From Parvibium lacunae (GTDB taxonomy: Bacteria > Pseudomonadota > Gammaproteobacteria > Burkholderiales > Burkholderiaceae_D): DNA of 64,000 bases. The stretch lies in assembly GCF_003335215.1 (NCBI RefSeq), contig NZ_QPGB01000005.1:124001-188000 (forward strand). The letters run 5' to 3'. The translations under genes and the position numbers were made by a program. This document shows, in pieces, positions 55,108 to 64,000 of the stretch (positions are counted from its first letter, which is position 1; every line of letters starts with the position of its first letter). The notes under the pieces were generated by a model. That model did no database searches. It was not told the origin of the DNA and saw only the letters and a list, made by a program, of their open reading frames with translations.

Positions 55108-56373
55108 TCAGCGGTTTGTCGCAGATGGCCGATCGAGATGTTTGATCAAGTACAACAAAGTCAAGACAGGCCACCCCGCATCTAACCACAACACCAAGCC
55201 GTGCCAATTAAACCACGGCCCAGGCGACCAACTTTCCAACTGAGCCTCTGCATAGAGATTTTCTGGGGCCAGATTAACCAGAAAAAAGCTGCCAAAGAGC
55301 GCCAGCAAGGCCAATTGCAGTAAGTGACGGCGGCTTAGCTGTAGATTGATTGTGCTTAGCAATAGCAAGCCAGCTAAGGCCATGCCTGCCCAAGCACCAG
55401 GGGTTAGCCAGCTCCAAGTGGCACTGACACCTAACAAAATTCGATGCACCAAGGCCTTGCTGAGCAACACGGCAGCCCCACTCGCCAACAGCAAGCGACG
55501 CTGGGGTGCCGTGGTGTGCAAGCTGGCGAGTAACAAGCACCCCGGCACCAGTAAATTCGCCGTGACCAAAAGCGTTTCAATTGCCACAAAAGCTTCACTG
55601 CTCAAGGCACGGCTCACGCTCTGGGCGCTCCCTGAAGCGAGCTGACTATCGGGGAAAAATTTAAGCCACCAAGACCAATTGAGCCACGGCAAAGGCTCGG
55701 GCCACCAGCTTTGTAGCCAGGGTAAGAGATATTGGGCCCAATCGCCCACCGCGAAGAGATAAGGTTGTGGCCGCCACTGACTGAGCAACCACAAGCCAAG
55801 CAAAATCAGCGCAAAGTGCGCTTCGGGCTGCAACCAGCGCGCCCGCCAGCGGGCGAGAGCCGCCAGCCCCAGTAACTGGTTGAAACGACTCACGCCAAAG
55901 GCAGCACCGAGCAAGGTGCCGAGGGTGTTCAACAGCGTGTCTAAGTTGGAAGGAACACGTGCGGGTAAATACACTTGGCCGATTTCCATCAGACCAGACC
56001 AAGCAAAGCCCATGAATGTGGCGATCAGGCAAGCAACCCCGCCGCGCCAGCGCGGCGACAAGGCCAGCACCAAACACAACCCTAGCGGTAAGTAAGCAAC
56101 GACATTGGCCGCCAGATCAAACAACGTGCGGTAAGTGGGCAACGGCGCAAAAATAAAGGCCAGGGGAGATAACCCCAGATCGCGCCAACCACTGAGGGGA
56201 TACCAGGAGACAAAAGCAATCAATAAGGCGCAAACCCAACTGGCATGGCGGGCCAGTGATGTGGGGGGGTGATAAGGGCTATAGCCTAATGGCGGGGCCG
56301 GGCGGGCGCGGTAGCCTGTGGCTCGCGCAGGCGAGGGTGGCTGAAAGCGCTTAGGCCGCGCACGACGCGCCAC
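55108..56373 (-). CDS. VanZ-like multi-helix membrane protein
   Basis: A 421-residue inner-membrane protein with about ten hydrophobic segments. The N-terminal half resembles the VanZ family (LFDLAANVVAYLPLGLCLVL; SGLMEIGQVYLPARVPSNLD, with the conserved E, Q, D pattern); the C-terminal half is a further membrane region without recognised motif. It starts at GTG 56373 with AGAGGA six bases upstream, overlapping the hemerythrin gene by 23 bases. VanZ links to teicoplanin resistance apply only to distant relatives; role unknown. Confidence 0.85.
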   Translation of the reverse strand: MARRARPKRFQPPSPARATGYRARPAPPLGYSPYHPPTSLARHASWVCALLIAFVSWYPLSGWRDLGLSPLAFIFAPLPTYRTLFDLAANVVAYLPLGLCLVLALSPRWRGGVACLIATFMGFAWSGLMEIGQVYLPARVPSNLDTLLNTLGTLLGAAFGVSRFNQLLGLAALARWRARWLQPEAHFALILLGLWLLSQWRPQPYLFAVGDWAQYLLPWLQSWWPEPLPWLNWSWWLKFFPDSQLASGSAQSVSRALSSEAFVAIETLLVTANLLVPGCLLLASLHTTAPQRRLLLASGAAVLLSKALVHRILLGVSATWSWLTPGAWAGMALAGLLLLSTINLQLSRRHLLQLALLALFGSFFLVNLAPENLYAEAQLESWSPGPWFNWHGLVLWLDAGWPVLTLLYLIKHLDRPSATNR

Positions 56374-56800
56374 GACAATCCTCTTGGTTAATCGATTCTT
56401 TCATACTGTGCGCCAGCACGTTATCCATCGTTTGCACATGGTGCTCAAACCAGACCGGCAATTCCTGAACCAGATTTTTGCCAATTTGCCACTCGCCCAT
56501 TGCCACGCGGCGTAACACCTCATCCACCACCTTCAATACATTGGTGTGTTCAGTTTTATGACAACCAAATGCCTCTGGCCCAAATTGGGTCATCATCTCA
56601 TTCTCGGCCTCAAAGTGTTCGGCCAGATGGGTTCGCAATGCCTGCAGGGGGGCGAGCCAGGAAACGCCCTCGGGCAAGCCCTCAAAAGCTGCCAAATGCT
56701 CAAAAAAAGCCTGATGCAGGTCATCGATAGGGGCATAGTTCAACTGTAAGGCTTGCGCTTGGGCCGCAAGGGCTGGAGATAAATCGGTGGCAGCAGTCAT
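56351..56800 (-). CDS. Bacteriohemerythrin-like oxygen-binding protein
   Basis: A 149-residue four-helix protein with the hemerythrin diiron pattern: DLHQAFFEHLAAFE, HLAEHFEAENEMM, KTEHTNVLKVVDEV and WFEHHVQTMDNVLA supply the histidines and acids. Such proteins bind oxygen or act as redox or NO sensors. Two cysteines at the C-terminal tip (EDCRGASCAA) are unusual and may be redox-active. The 3' end overlaps the GTG start of the VanZ-like gene. Confidence 0.9.
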   Translation of the reverse strand: MTAATDLSPALAAQAQALQLNYAPIDDLHQAFFEHLAAFEGLPEGVSWLAPLQALRTHLAEHFEAENEMMTQFGPEAFGCHKTEHTNVLKVVDEVLRRVAMGEWQIGKNLVQELPVWFEHHVQTMDNVLAHSMKESINQEDCRGASCAA

Positions 56801-57181
56801 CGGCAGGGGCTCAAGTTCGTGAAATGGTTGATGGCATAAGTCTACCGTATGTCGCTAGGGCTGCGCAGGCACGGTAAGAATGTTGCAGGGTCTAGCCATG
56901 CCGGCAGGCTTTGGCGTGGTCAGGGCAGCGGGCGGCTTGTTCGACACTCAGGTGGGCGAGACTGTAGACGCTGGCTTCGGTGTAACGGACGAGCACTTGT
57001 TTGTTAAAAATGAGGTGCTAGTGGGCTTGGGTGACGTTGATGGTTGTGAGTGCGGCGAGGGTGAACCAGATCATGATGGCTTCTGACAACTGTCGGCCTT
57101 TCCCAATGACCTTAGGGACTCCAGAGTAGAGCGACTCGGCCAGTTGACTCACAATTCTAAATTCACTATGATTCGCGGGCT
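56801..57181. other. 380-base gap without a convincing gene
   Basis: I see no supported gene here. On the minus strand one frame is open from about 57180 to 56895 except for a single TAG at 57018-57020. It reads protein-like (for example KVIGKGRQLSEAIMIWFTLA before the stop and QVLVRYTEASVYSLAHLSVE after it), so it may be a decayed gene. The region may mark the boundary of the inserted metal-resistance cluster. Confidence 0.4.
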
Positions 57182-57535
57182 ATGAAACGGTACTCGATAA
57201 TCTTTCTGCTAATTCTGTTGCCCGTCCAATTTAGCTGGGCAGCAATGGCTAGCTATTGCCAGCATGAAAGCGGTGTGGCCACCAACCACCCGGGGCATCA
57301 CAGCCATGCCCATCAGGCAACCGACCATCATGAGTCTGGCAAAGATGCGTCGCCATCGACTGGGGTCCATCACGATTGCGGAACTTGTCACATGGGTTGC
57401 GCGACAGCCCTGACCGGTAACCATAGCTCGCCTAGGATTGCGATCGGCCAGCACTATCAAATCGACTACAACGTTAACCTCTCTCGGGCGCATACAGAGC
57501 GACCTGAACGGCCTCAGTGGCTCCGGCTTGCCTGA
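57182..57535 (+). CDS. czcI: CzcI-like periplasmic metal-resistance protein
   Basis: A 117-residue protein with a signal peptide (YSIIFLLILLPVQFSWA) and a mature part rich in histidine (HPGHHSHAHQATDHHES) with four cysteines (YCQH, DCGTCHMGC). It matches the start of the czc operons of Cupriavidus, where CzcI precedes czcC and modulates or binds metal. It stands just ahead of the outer-membrane efflux gene. Zinc, cobalt or cadmium are likely ligands but not proven. Confidence 0.86.
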   Translation: MKRYSIIFLLILLPVQFSWAAMASYCQHESGVATNHPGHHSHAHQATDHHESGKDASPSTGVHHDCGTCHMGCATALTGNHSSPRIAIGQHYQIDYNVNLSRAHTERPERPQWLRLA

Positions 57536-57683
57536 TCGGCGAGCCTCGGGTTTCTTCGTACTCTATTCGAATCCCCTGTGCGCTATCGCACGCGATGCTT
57601 TAGGCGTTGAGCGCTGAAGCTCGCGACCGCTGCATCGCTGTTCGCTGATCTCCTTAGATATTTTTCTGCATTGGAGATGAACC

Positions 57684-58952
57684 ATGTTTTTGAGTAAAAA
57701 AAGGACGGTATCCCTTCGATCCGTGCTGTCGATCGTTGCCTTGAATTGTTGGGTCTTAAGCGCTCAGGCACAGGGTACTTCCGCTGCGGAGCCGACCGAC
57801 GCGACATTGTTAAAGCAAGTTTTCGAGACGGCCTGGCAAAGGCAGCCGGAAGCGCGCGCACTTCAATCGCGCAGGGAAGCCGCGCAAGCACAGGCCAAAG
57901 CTGCCGACCTACTGTCTCCTGAGGCACCATCGCTGGAGATCAACCAGCGATCTGACGAAATAACCGGCAATAACGGTGTTCGCGAAGCCGAAGTAGGTAT
58001 CGCGGTTCCGCTCTGGCTTCCAGGGCAACGTAGGGCAAGTGCAAAGTTGGCACAGGCTGAGATCTCATTTGTCGAACGCCGACTTATCGCCTCCCAACTG
58101 CGGCTTGCGTCTTCCGTCAGGGACGCTTGGTGGGCTTGGCAGCGGACTCGCGTCGATGCCGAACTGGCGCGCGAGCAGTTGTCCAACGCTCGACGGCTGG
58201 CCGCAGACGTTGCCAGGCGGGTGCAAGCAGGTGACTTGGCTCGCTCGGATCAACATCAAGCCGAAGGGGCCGTGGCAGCGGCAGAAGCACTTTCAGCTCA
58301 AGCTCAAGCTGCAACTGCCATCGCATTTACCCAACTTGCTGCACTAACAGGCGGTGTCGGCCCGTCTGAATCGACCAGTAGTGTGGTCGGTGAGCCGTTA
58401 CCAGTTCCATCCCAGCCAGCCCATCATCCACTGCTGGCAGCGCTGGAAGACCGCATCGCAGTTGCCGAACGCACAGCCAATTTGATCAGCACCCAGAAAC
58501 GGTCAAACCCCGAACTCACTGTCGCCACGACGCGAGACCGTGGCGGCTTTGGAGAGCGGTATGGCCAGACGGTATTCATCGGCATTCGAATACCGTTTGG
58601 TTCAGGCCCCCGATATGACGCCCGAATAGCGACAGCGCAGGCTGAAACCATTGAGTTGCAGTCACAACTGATCCTCGAGAGAGATCGAATTCAAGCCGAT
58701 CAACGTGGCGCTGCTGCTCGTGTGGAGGCAGCGCGCACCCAGCTTAACGCGGCCGAGCGACGGGCTAGGCTGGCCAGGGAGTCCCGCGGTTTTTTTGACA
58801 AGTCGTTCAGACTAGGCGAGACCGATCTACCGACGCGCTTACGTATCGAAGTTGAGGCTGTCGAAGCAGGACGGCAAGAGGCTCGAAGCCGAATTGATCT
58901 GGCCGCCGCCATTTCAGCGTGGCGTCAATCATTGGGTTTGCTGCCCCAATGA
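57684..58952 (+). CDS. czcC: Outer-membrane metal efflux channel (CzcC type)
   Basis: A 422-residue TolC-superfamily protein with signal peptide (SVLSIVALNCWVLSAQAQ) and two efflux repeats. The first has AWQRQPEARALQSRREAAQA and SPEAPSLEINQRSDEITG; the second GQTVFIGIRIPFGSGPRYDA. This matches CzcC-type channels rather than the lipoprotein OprM type. It is the outer-membrane part of the pump encoded with czcB and czcA. Confidence 0.92.
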   Translation: MFLSKKRTVSLRSVLSIVALNCWVLSAQAQGTSAAEPTDATLLKQVFETAWQRQPEARALQSRREAAQAQAKAADLLSPEAPSLEINQRSDEITGNNGVREAEVGIAVPLWLPGQRRASAKLAQAEISFVERRLIASQLRLASSVRDAWWAWQRTRVDAELAREQLSNARRLAADVARRVQAGDLARSDQHQAEGAVAAAEALSAQAQAATAIAFTQLAALTGGVGPSESTSSVVGEPLPVPSQPAHHPLLAALEDRIAVAERTANLISTQKRSNPELTVATTRDRGGFGERYGQTVFIGIRIPFGSGPRYDARIATAQAETIELQSQLILERDRIQADQRGAAARVEAARTQLNAAERRARLARESRGFFDKSFRLGETDLPTRLRIEVEAVEAGRQEARSRIDLAAAISAWRQSLGLLPQ

Positions 58953-58984
58953 CGTTGACACTATACAAATAAGAAAGGAATCCC

Positions 58985-59521
58985 ATGAAGCTCATTCGCG
59001 CTATAGCTACCGCTCTATTGGCAATGACAGTTAATCTGCCCAGCCCATTGGCGATTGCTGGGCCTGGACACGACCATAGCGAAACGCCAGCGCAAACCAC
59101 TGGATCAGCGCCACCGCGTTTCGCTGCTGCCTCCGAAGACCTCGAACTGGTCGGCATTGTCAACGGAACGCTTGTCACACTCTATTTAGATCGCTTTAAA
59201 GACAACAGCCCGGTCAATGATGCCGAAATCGAAATTGATATGGCAGGCTACAAATACAAGGCGGAAAAGCATTCTGACGGTGAATATGAGGTCATCCTCA
59301 AGGACATGCTCAAACCTAGCGTCATGGCAATCACTGCAACCATCAAGACCAGTAACTTGGTCGATCTGCTTGCTACTGAACTCGATTTGCACTCGGACAA
59401 AAACGAACAAACTATCCGCTTTTCCTGGAAAGACATCGCTGTGTGGATTGGCCTTAGCTTGCTTGCTCTGATAGCGCTGGGCGCGATCGGTCACTTGCGC
59501 CAAAAAACTCGTCGTACTTAA
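58985..59521 (+). CDS. Membrane-anchored periplasmic protein of the czc operon
   Basis: A 178-residue protein with a signal peptide (ATALLAMTVNLPSPLAIA), a short histidine motif (GPGHDHSE), a beta-rich domain (LELVGIVNGTLVTLYLDRF; VNDAEIEIDMAGYKYKAEKH) and one C-terminal membrane helix (WIGLSLLALIALGAIGHL). The domain resembles the extra N-terminal part of some metal-efflux adaptors, here as a separate gene between czcC and czcB. AAGGAA precedes the start. A metal-capture role is inferred. Confidence 0.78.
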   Translation: MKLIRAIATALLAMTVNLPSPLAIAGPGHDHSETPAQTTGSAPPRFAAASEDLELVGIVNGTLVTLYLDRFKDNSPVNDAEIEIDMAGYKYKAEKHSDGEYEVILKDMLKPSVMAITATIKTSNLVDLLATELDLHSDKNEQTIRFSWKDIAVWIGLSLLALIALGAIGHLRQKTRRT

Positions 59522-59533
59522 GGAACCATTCAC

Positions 59534-60664
59534 ATGAAACCCAATAACATTGAGAAAAAGCTCCACTGGATTGCTTTCGTCACCGCTACGAGCCTTGTGG
59601 GCGCGGTAGTGCCCTCTCATGCAGGTGAAGGTCATGATCACGGCGCAACATCTGCCGTGACCAACACCCATGGTCCGCAGCGCATGGCAGATGGCAGCGT
59701 CTTTTTGCCCAAGCCGGCCCAACGCCAGCTCAATGTCCGGACTCTGGTGGTAAAGAGTGCTGACTTGCCGCGCTCCATTGAGCTCAATGGTCGGGTGATG
59801 ATGGATCCCAATGCAGGCGGAAAGGTCCAACCCATTAACGCTGGACGGATCCAGCCGGGCCCCAAAGGCTTGCCCAACGCCGGCCAAGCGGTGAGAAAAG
59901 GCGATGTGCTAGGCTATGTGGTCTCAGCAGCCGCACCTCTAGAGAAAGCCAGCCAATCGGCCCAGCTGGCTGAAATTCGTGCTGCTAAAGCGCTTACCGA
60001 AAAGCGCTTAGCTCGCTTACGTGAGTTAGCTGATACCGTACCCCGCAAGGAGATTGAAACTGCAGAGAGCGAATTGGTCAGTCTGACGGATCGTTTGGCT
60101 GCTGTCAGCGCCGGCTTGACCAACAAGGAGGCGCTGTTAGCTCCGGTTTCTGGTGTGATTGCTTCCGCTCAGGTGGTGGCAGGTCAAGTGGTTGACGCAC
60201 GTGAATTGATCTTTGAAATCGTCGACCCCAAGCGACTTCGAATCGAAGCCCTGGCTTTTGATAGCGCAATTGCGAAAAACGTAGGTGGAGCCACACTAGC
60301 GATCAATGATCAACAGGTACCTTTGAACTTCATTGGTGCTGCGCGCAGTTTGCGCGAGCAGGCGCTTCCTTTAAACTTCCAGATCCAGAGTTCGGAACTG
60401 CTGGGCTTAGCCGTTGGGCAGCCAGTCAAGGTGATTGTTCAGTCCAAGCAAAAGCGACAGGGTATTCCAATTCCTCAAGCGGCACTGATGAAGAATACTG
60501 CCAACCAGAACATCGTCTGGGTCAAGACTGCGCCTGAGAAGTTTGAACCCCGTACCGTGACCTTCGAACCCTTGGATGGCGTACAAGTTACAGTGACTAC
60601 GGGTTTGAAGTCTGGCGATCGTGTGGCAACCCAAGGGGCCACCCTTATCAACCAAGTCCGGTAG
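59534..60664 (+). CDS. czcB: Metal efflux periplasmic adaptor (CzcB type)
   Basis: A 376-residue membrane fusion protein. After a signal segment it has a short histidine stretch (GEGHDHGATS). The adaptor order is clear: a beta-barrel part (LPRSIELNGRVMMDP), lipoyl halves (NAGQAVRKGDVLGYVVSAAA; ALLAPVSGVIASAQVVAGQV) around a helical hairpin (residues ~135-200), and a final beta domain (IPIPQAALMKNTANQNIVW). It bridges CzcA and CzcC in the periplasm. Confidence 0.92.
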   Translation: MKPNNIEKKLHWIAFVTATSLVGAVVPSHAGEGHDHGATSAVTNTHGPQRMADGSVFLPKPAQRQLNVRTLVVKSADLPRSIELNGRVMMDPNAGGKVQPINAGRIQPGPKGLPNAGQAVRKGDVLGYVVSAAAPLEKASQSAQLAEIRAAKALTEKRLARLRELADTVPRKEIETAESELVSLTDRLAAVSAGLTNKEALLAPVSGVIASAQVVAGQVVDARELIFEIVDPKRLRIEALAFDSAIAKNVGGATLAINDQQVPLNFIGAARSLREQALPLNFQIQSSELLGLAVGQPVKVIVQSKQKRQGIPIPQAALMKNTANQNIVWVKTAPEKFEPRTVTFEPLDGVQVTVTTGLKSGDRVATQGATLINQVR

Positions 60665-60675
60665 GGAGCTAAATT

Positions 60676-63600
60676 ATGTTTAAGTGGCTTCTCGAAAACA
60701 GCCTGTCCAACCGACTGTTGGTGCTCATTGCTGGCGCCGTGTTGATGGCCTACGGGGCCTTCACCTTGACGCGAACGCCGGTAGACGTCTTCCCAGATCT
60801 GAACAAGCCCACGGTCACAATCATGACCGAGGCAGGGGGCATGGCAGCCGAGGAGGTCGAACAGTTGATCACCTTCCCGCTAGAAACAGCCATGAACGGA
60901 TTGCCAGGCGTGGAATCGATCCGCTCGACTTCATCTGCTGGTCTGTCCTTTCTGTATGTGACCTTCAATTGGGATACGGAGATTTTTCGGGCGCGCCAAC
61001 TGGTATCTGAGCGGCTGTCTGCGATGGAAGGGAGACTGCCTGCCGGGATGCAGCCCCGCATGGGGCCGATCAGTTCCATCATGGGCGAGATCATGCAGAT
61101 CGCTATTCCGGTTGATCCGCAAAAAATCTCCCCTATGGCGGTTCGTGAGTACGCAGATTGGGTTCTTCGTCCTCGACTTCTGTCCATTTCGGGCGTCGCA
61201 CAGATCATCCCCATTGGCGGCGAAGTCCGCCAGTTCCAGGTTCAGCCCAATACAGCGCGCATGTCGGACCTAGGCATCTCCTTGGACCAGTTGGAGTCGG
61301 CCTTGCTCGGCTTTTCAGCCAACACCTCTGGCGGCTTTCTGGAGCTAAATGGGCGCGAATATCTGATCCGAAACCTCGGTCGCACTTCCAACTTGGACGA
61401 TTTGCGCAATCTGGGCATTGCCGCTAAGAATGGTCAACCCATCTTGCTGCGTCAGATAGCTGAGGTCACCTTTGCCGCGGCCATCAAGCGTGGGGATGCA
61501 GGCTTTGAGGGTAAGCCGGCCGTGATTTTAGGCGTACAAAAGCAGCCAACGGCCGACACCCCCAGTTTGACCAAGTCGATTGAGGAAGCCATCTCGGATC
61601 TCAAGGCCTCGCTACCCACTGGTATGGAGACCCCACGCGTGACTTTTCGGCAAGCCAGCTTCATCGAGGCCTCGATATCGACACTTCAAGGCAAGCTCAT
61701 TGGCGCATCGATTTTTGTCGCGGTCATACTTTTCTTCTTCTTGGGTACGGTGCGACCCACCATAATCGCGCTCACAGCCATCCCAGTATCGATCTTCATC
61801 ACGGCGCTAGTATTCAAGTACTTCGGGTTATCGATCAACACGATGACGCTGGGTGGACTTGCGATTGCCATTGGTGGCCTGGTGGATGACGCGGTGGTGG
61901 ATGTGGAAAATGTTCTGCGCCGTCTCAAGGAAGACCGTACCAAAGATCCAAGCCAGCATATGCCGCTTCGTTCTCTCGTGGCCAAAGCGTCTATGGAGGT
62001 GCGCTCGGCCATCCTCTATGCGACGGTGATCATCGTACTGGTCTTTTTGCCGCTGTTTGTATTACCAGGTATTGAAGGAAAGTTGTTCGTGCCACTGGGT
62101 ATAGCTTTCATCATCTCGACATTAGCCTCTTTGCTCGTATCAATGACAGTGACTCCGGTGCTGAGCTACTACCTATTACCAGGGATGAAAAATCTAGATC
62201 ATGGAGATACCAAGGTGTTGGCTTGGATCAAGCACCGCTACAAAAGGGGTTTGCAGGCGGTGTTGGACAAGCCACGCATAGTCATCGCGAGTGCGGCGGC
62301 TGCGGTGCTGTTAGCAGCAGCTACTGTCCCGCTCTTCCCAACCACTTTTTTGCCCCCCTTCAATGAAGGCACGTTACTCGTAGGCATGCGGCTGAACCCA
62401 GGGGTCACATTGACAGAATCGTCTGCCCTGGCGCGCCAGGCAGAAGTGCTGATCAAACAAGTGCCTGAAGTAGTTTACGTCGGCAGGCGCAGCGGGCGGG
62501 CTGAACTTGATGAGCACGCCGAAGGTGTTCATGTGAGCGAACTTGATGTTGGGATCAAGCCCTCGGGCGAATTGACTCGTTCGATGGATGAGGTTCGTAC
62601 CGATATCCGTTCACGGCTGGCTAATCTCCCAGCTTCCATAGAGGTGGGACAACCAATATCTCATCGAATCGACCACATGCTCTCGGGCGTACGATCACAA
62701 ATCGCTATCAAGATTTTCGGTGAGGACCTTGACGTACTTCGAGGGCAGGCCGATGCACTGCGGTCGCGCCTAGCAGGTATCGAAGGCATCGCCGATCTGC
62801 AAATAGAAAAGCAAGTCCTTGCGCCACAGATCAAAGTGCGGGTGGACTACACGGCAGCTGCACAATACGGAGTGTCTGGCGCACAAGTACTGACCACACT
62901 GCAGACCCTGATCGAAGGCCAACTTGTTACCCAGATCATGGAAGGAAGTCGTCGTTTCGCGCTGGTTGTGCGTTTACCCGAAGCGGCCCGCTCACTAAGG
63001 GGCCTGGACCAGTTACTCATTGAAACGCCCACAGGCAGAGTGCCTTTATCTAAGATCGCAACGATTGAAGATGCCGATGGACCAAACCAAATCAGCAGGG
63101 ACAATGGTAAGCGGCGCATTGTGATTTCTGCCAATGTTTCTAGCCGTCCGCTTTCGGAAGTCATTGCAGACATCCGCAAGATCATTGGGGAATCACGGCT
63201 GCCAGAAGGTTACTTCATCACCCTCGGCGGACAATTCCAGGCGCAAGAGGAAGCATCACGCCTGATCGCCGTGCTATCTGTGATTTCTATGGTGTTGATG
63301 TTTTTGGTGCTCCACAGCCGCTACAAGTCCACCGTCCTGTCGGCTTTGATTATGGTGAACATTCCCCTTGCATTGGTAGGTGCCGTGGTGGGGCTGTGGC
63401 TGTCAGGTCAACCCCTTTCAGTGGCGGCGTTGATCGGCTTCATCACTTTGGCAGGCATTTCGGTGCGCAACGGCATTTTGAAGGTTAGCCACTACATCAA
63501 CCTTATGCGTATTGAGGGAGAGTCCTTCAATACACAAATGATTTTGCGCGGTTCAATGGAACGTTTGAGTCCGGTATTGATGACCGCGTTAGTCACCGCC

Positions 63601-63795
63601 TTTGCCTTGGCCCCCTTACTCTTCGAGGCCGAGCGTCCGGGCACGGAGATTTTGCATCCTGTTGCTGTCGTAATTTTTTCGGGTCTGATCAGCTCAACAC
63701 TGCTCGACACCTTTTTGACACCGGCTATGTTTTGGCTCTTCGGACGCAAACCTGCCGAAGCACTCTTGCAAGACAAAGACGCCGAAGCGTTCTGA
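60676..63795 (+). CDS. czcA: Heavy-metal RND efflux pump (CzcA/CusA family)
   Basis: A 1039-residue inner-membrane pump. It begins MFKWLLENSLSNRLLVLI and has the early heavy-metal RND motif RTPVDVFPDLNKPTVTIMTE. Helix 4 reads LAIAIGGLVDDAVVDVENVL, unlike the classical CzcA (one aspartate, then G) or CusA patterns, so the subgroup and metal are uncertain. GGAG precedes the start by seven bases. It forms the core of the czcI-C-B-A set. Confidence 0.95.
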   Translation: MFKWLLENSLSNRLLVLIAGAVLMAYGAFTLTRTPVDVFPDLNKPTVTIMTEAGGMAAEEVEQLITFPLETAMNGLPGVESIRSTSSAGLSFLYVTFNWDTEIFRARQLVSERLSAMEGRLPAGMQPRMGPISSIMGEIMQIAIPVDPQKISPMAVREYADWVLRPRLLSISGVAQIIPIGGEVRQFQVQPNTARMSDLGISLDQLESALLGFSANTSGGFLELNGREYLIRNLGRTSNLDDLRNLGIAAKNGQPILLRQIAEVTFAAAIKRGDAGFEGKPAVILGVQKQPTADTPSLTKSIEEAISDLKASLPTGMETPRVTFRQASFIEASISTLQGKLIGASIFVAVILFFFLGTVRPTIIALTAIPVSIFITALVFKYFGLSINTMTLGGLAIAIGGLVDDAVVDVENVLRRLKEDRTKDPSQHMPLRSLVAKASMEVRSAILYATVIIVLVFLPLFVLPGIEGKLFVPLGIAFIISTLASLLVSMTVTPVLSYYLLPGMKNLDHGDTKVLAWIKHRYKRGLQAVLDKPRIVIASAAAAVLLAAATVPLFPTTFLPPFNEGTLLVGMRLNPGVTLTESSALARQAEVLIKQVPEVVYVGRRSGRAELDEHAEGVHVSELDVGIKPSGELTRSMDEVRTDIRSRLANLPASIEVGQPISHRIDHMLSGVRSQIAIKIFGEDLDVLRGQADALRSRLAGIEGIADLQIEKQVLAPQIKVRVDYTAAAQYGVSGAQVLTTLQTLIEGQLVTQIMEGSRRFALVVRLPEAARSLRGLDQLLIETPTGRVPLSKIATIEDADGPNQISRDNGKRRIVISANVSSRPLSEVIADIRKIIGESRLPEGYFITLGGQFQAQEEASRLIAVLSVISMVLMFLVLHSRYKSTVLSALIMVNIPLALVGAVVGLWLSGQPLSVAALIGFITLAGISVRNGILKVSHYINLMRIEGESFNTQMILRGSMERLSPVLMTALVTAFALAPLLFEAERPGTEILHPVAVVIFSGLISSTLLDTFLTPAMFWLFGRKPAEALLQDKDAEAF

Positions 63796-63838
63796 TAGAT
63801 TACCCACAACCTGTACTATTACCTCAAAAGGATAACTC

Positions 63839-64000
63839 ATGAAACTTCATGCTTTCTTAATTGCCTCGTCACTATTCTTGAACGGGCTCGCCTGGGCTGG
63901 ATCCAGCGATGGTACTCACAAGCCTATGCATGGTGGCGTTCTAACGACTGTAAAGGATATTGACTATGAATTGGTTGCCTCACCCACGACTCTGCGTCTA
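63839..64000 (+). CDS. Partial gene: small periplasmic protein after czcA
   Basis: The first 54 codons of a gene cut by the window end. AAGGA precedes the ATG. It begins with a signal peptide (HAFLIASSLFLNGLAWA) and then SSDGTHKPMHGGVLTTV, where KPMHGG and the following DYELVAS resemble small metal-associated proteins found after heavy-metal RND genes. It is probably a periplasmic accessory of the czc operon. Confidence 0.75.
   Translation, partial: MKLHAFLIASSLFLNGLAWAGSSDGTHKPMHGGVLTTVKDIDYELVASPTTLRL

Noticed and set aside
56880-57086. 68-codon plus-strand frame with Gly/Val/Asp-rich translation
   Set aside because: No ribosome site, no recognisable motif, and the composition expected of an antisense frame.

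Overview
The window reads as a chromosomal segment of a betaproteobacterium, most likely of the Burkholderiales. The signs are the cell-envelope block lptA-lptB-rpoN-hpf beside kdsD-kdsC-lptC, the order rsmB-DUF4390-ntrY-ntrX, an aa3-type cytochrome oxidase cluster containing DUF2970, DUF2909 and a 37-residue assembly protein, a DUF3567 gene, and a CzcI-type start of a metal-efflux operon. No rRNA, tRNA, CRISPR array or intact insertion sequence was seen. Taxonomy comes from gene content and order only.

Layout. 0.1-8 kb: ribosome hibernation factor, sigma-54, LptB/LptA/LptC, KdsC and KdsD on the minus strand, facing a Kef-type antiporter. 8-11.5 kb: an orphan pseudopilin, an unknown membrane-anchored protein, an HPt/HD-GYP signalling protein and a PCu(A)C-like protein that has lost most copper ligands. 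11.7-15 kb: glmU-glmS. 15-21 kb: BenE transporter, glutathione transferase, a cupin/ECF sigma/cupin operon, DUF1289, and a CsgG-like lipoprotein. 20-31 kb: a long minus-strand respiratory block, ctaC-ctaD-(37 aa)-ctaG-DUF2970-ctaE, then SURF1, a Sco-like protein, ctaA, ctaB and sco, ending with a translationally coupled 2-hydroxyacid dehydrogenase. 31-39 kb: NtrX/NtrY-like two-component system, DUF4390, rsmB, a MipA porin-like protein and HtpX. 38.8-43 kb: carbonic anhydrase, FKBP isomerase, a YefM-YoeB toxin-antitoxin pair, and rpoH behind a perfect CIRCE element.

43-64 kb is more accessory. An acrR-acrA-acrB-oprM drug-efflux locus has a strong AcrR-like palindrome. It is followed by an unknown lipoprotein, a HipB/HipA pair with an array of inverted repeats in its promoter region, and a small secreted eight-cysteine protein. 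Core genes then resume (ybeD-like, dac, hydrolase, 2Fe-2S ferredoxin, VanZ-like, hemerythrin). A 380-base gap without a convincing gene precedes a metal-efflux operon (czcI, czcC, a small membrane-anchored periplasmic protein, czcB, czcA, and a gene cut by the window end).

The clearest regulatory signals are the CIRCE element of rpoH, the AcrR-type palindrome, the paired TGTACA operator of yefM-yoeB and the hipBA repeats. I found no wholly new multi-gene defence or mobile system. The best leads are the cupin-ECF-cupin operon without the usual ChrR zinc motif, the Sco-like protein inside the oxidase cluster, the ligand-poor PCu(A)C protein and the hipBA/secreted-protein insertion.
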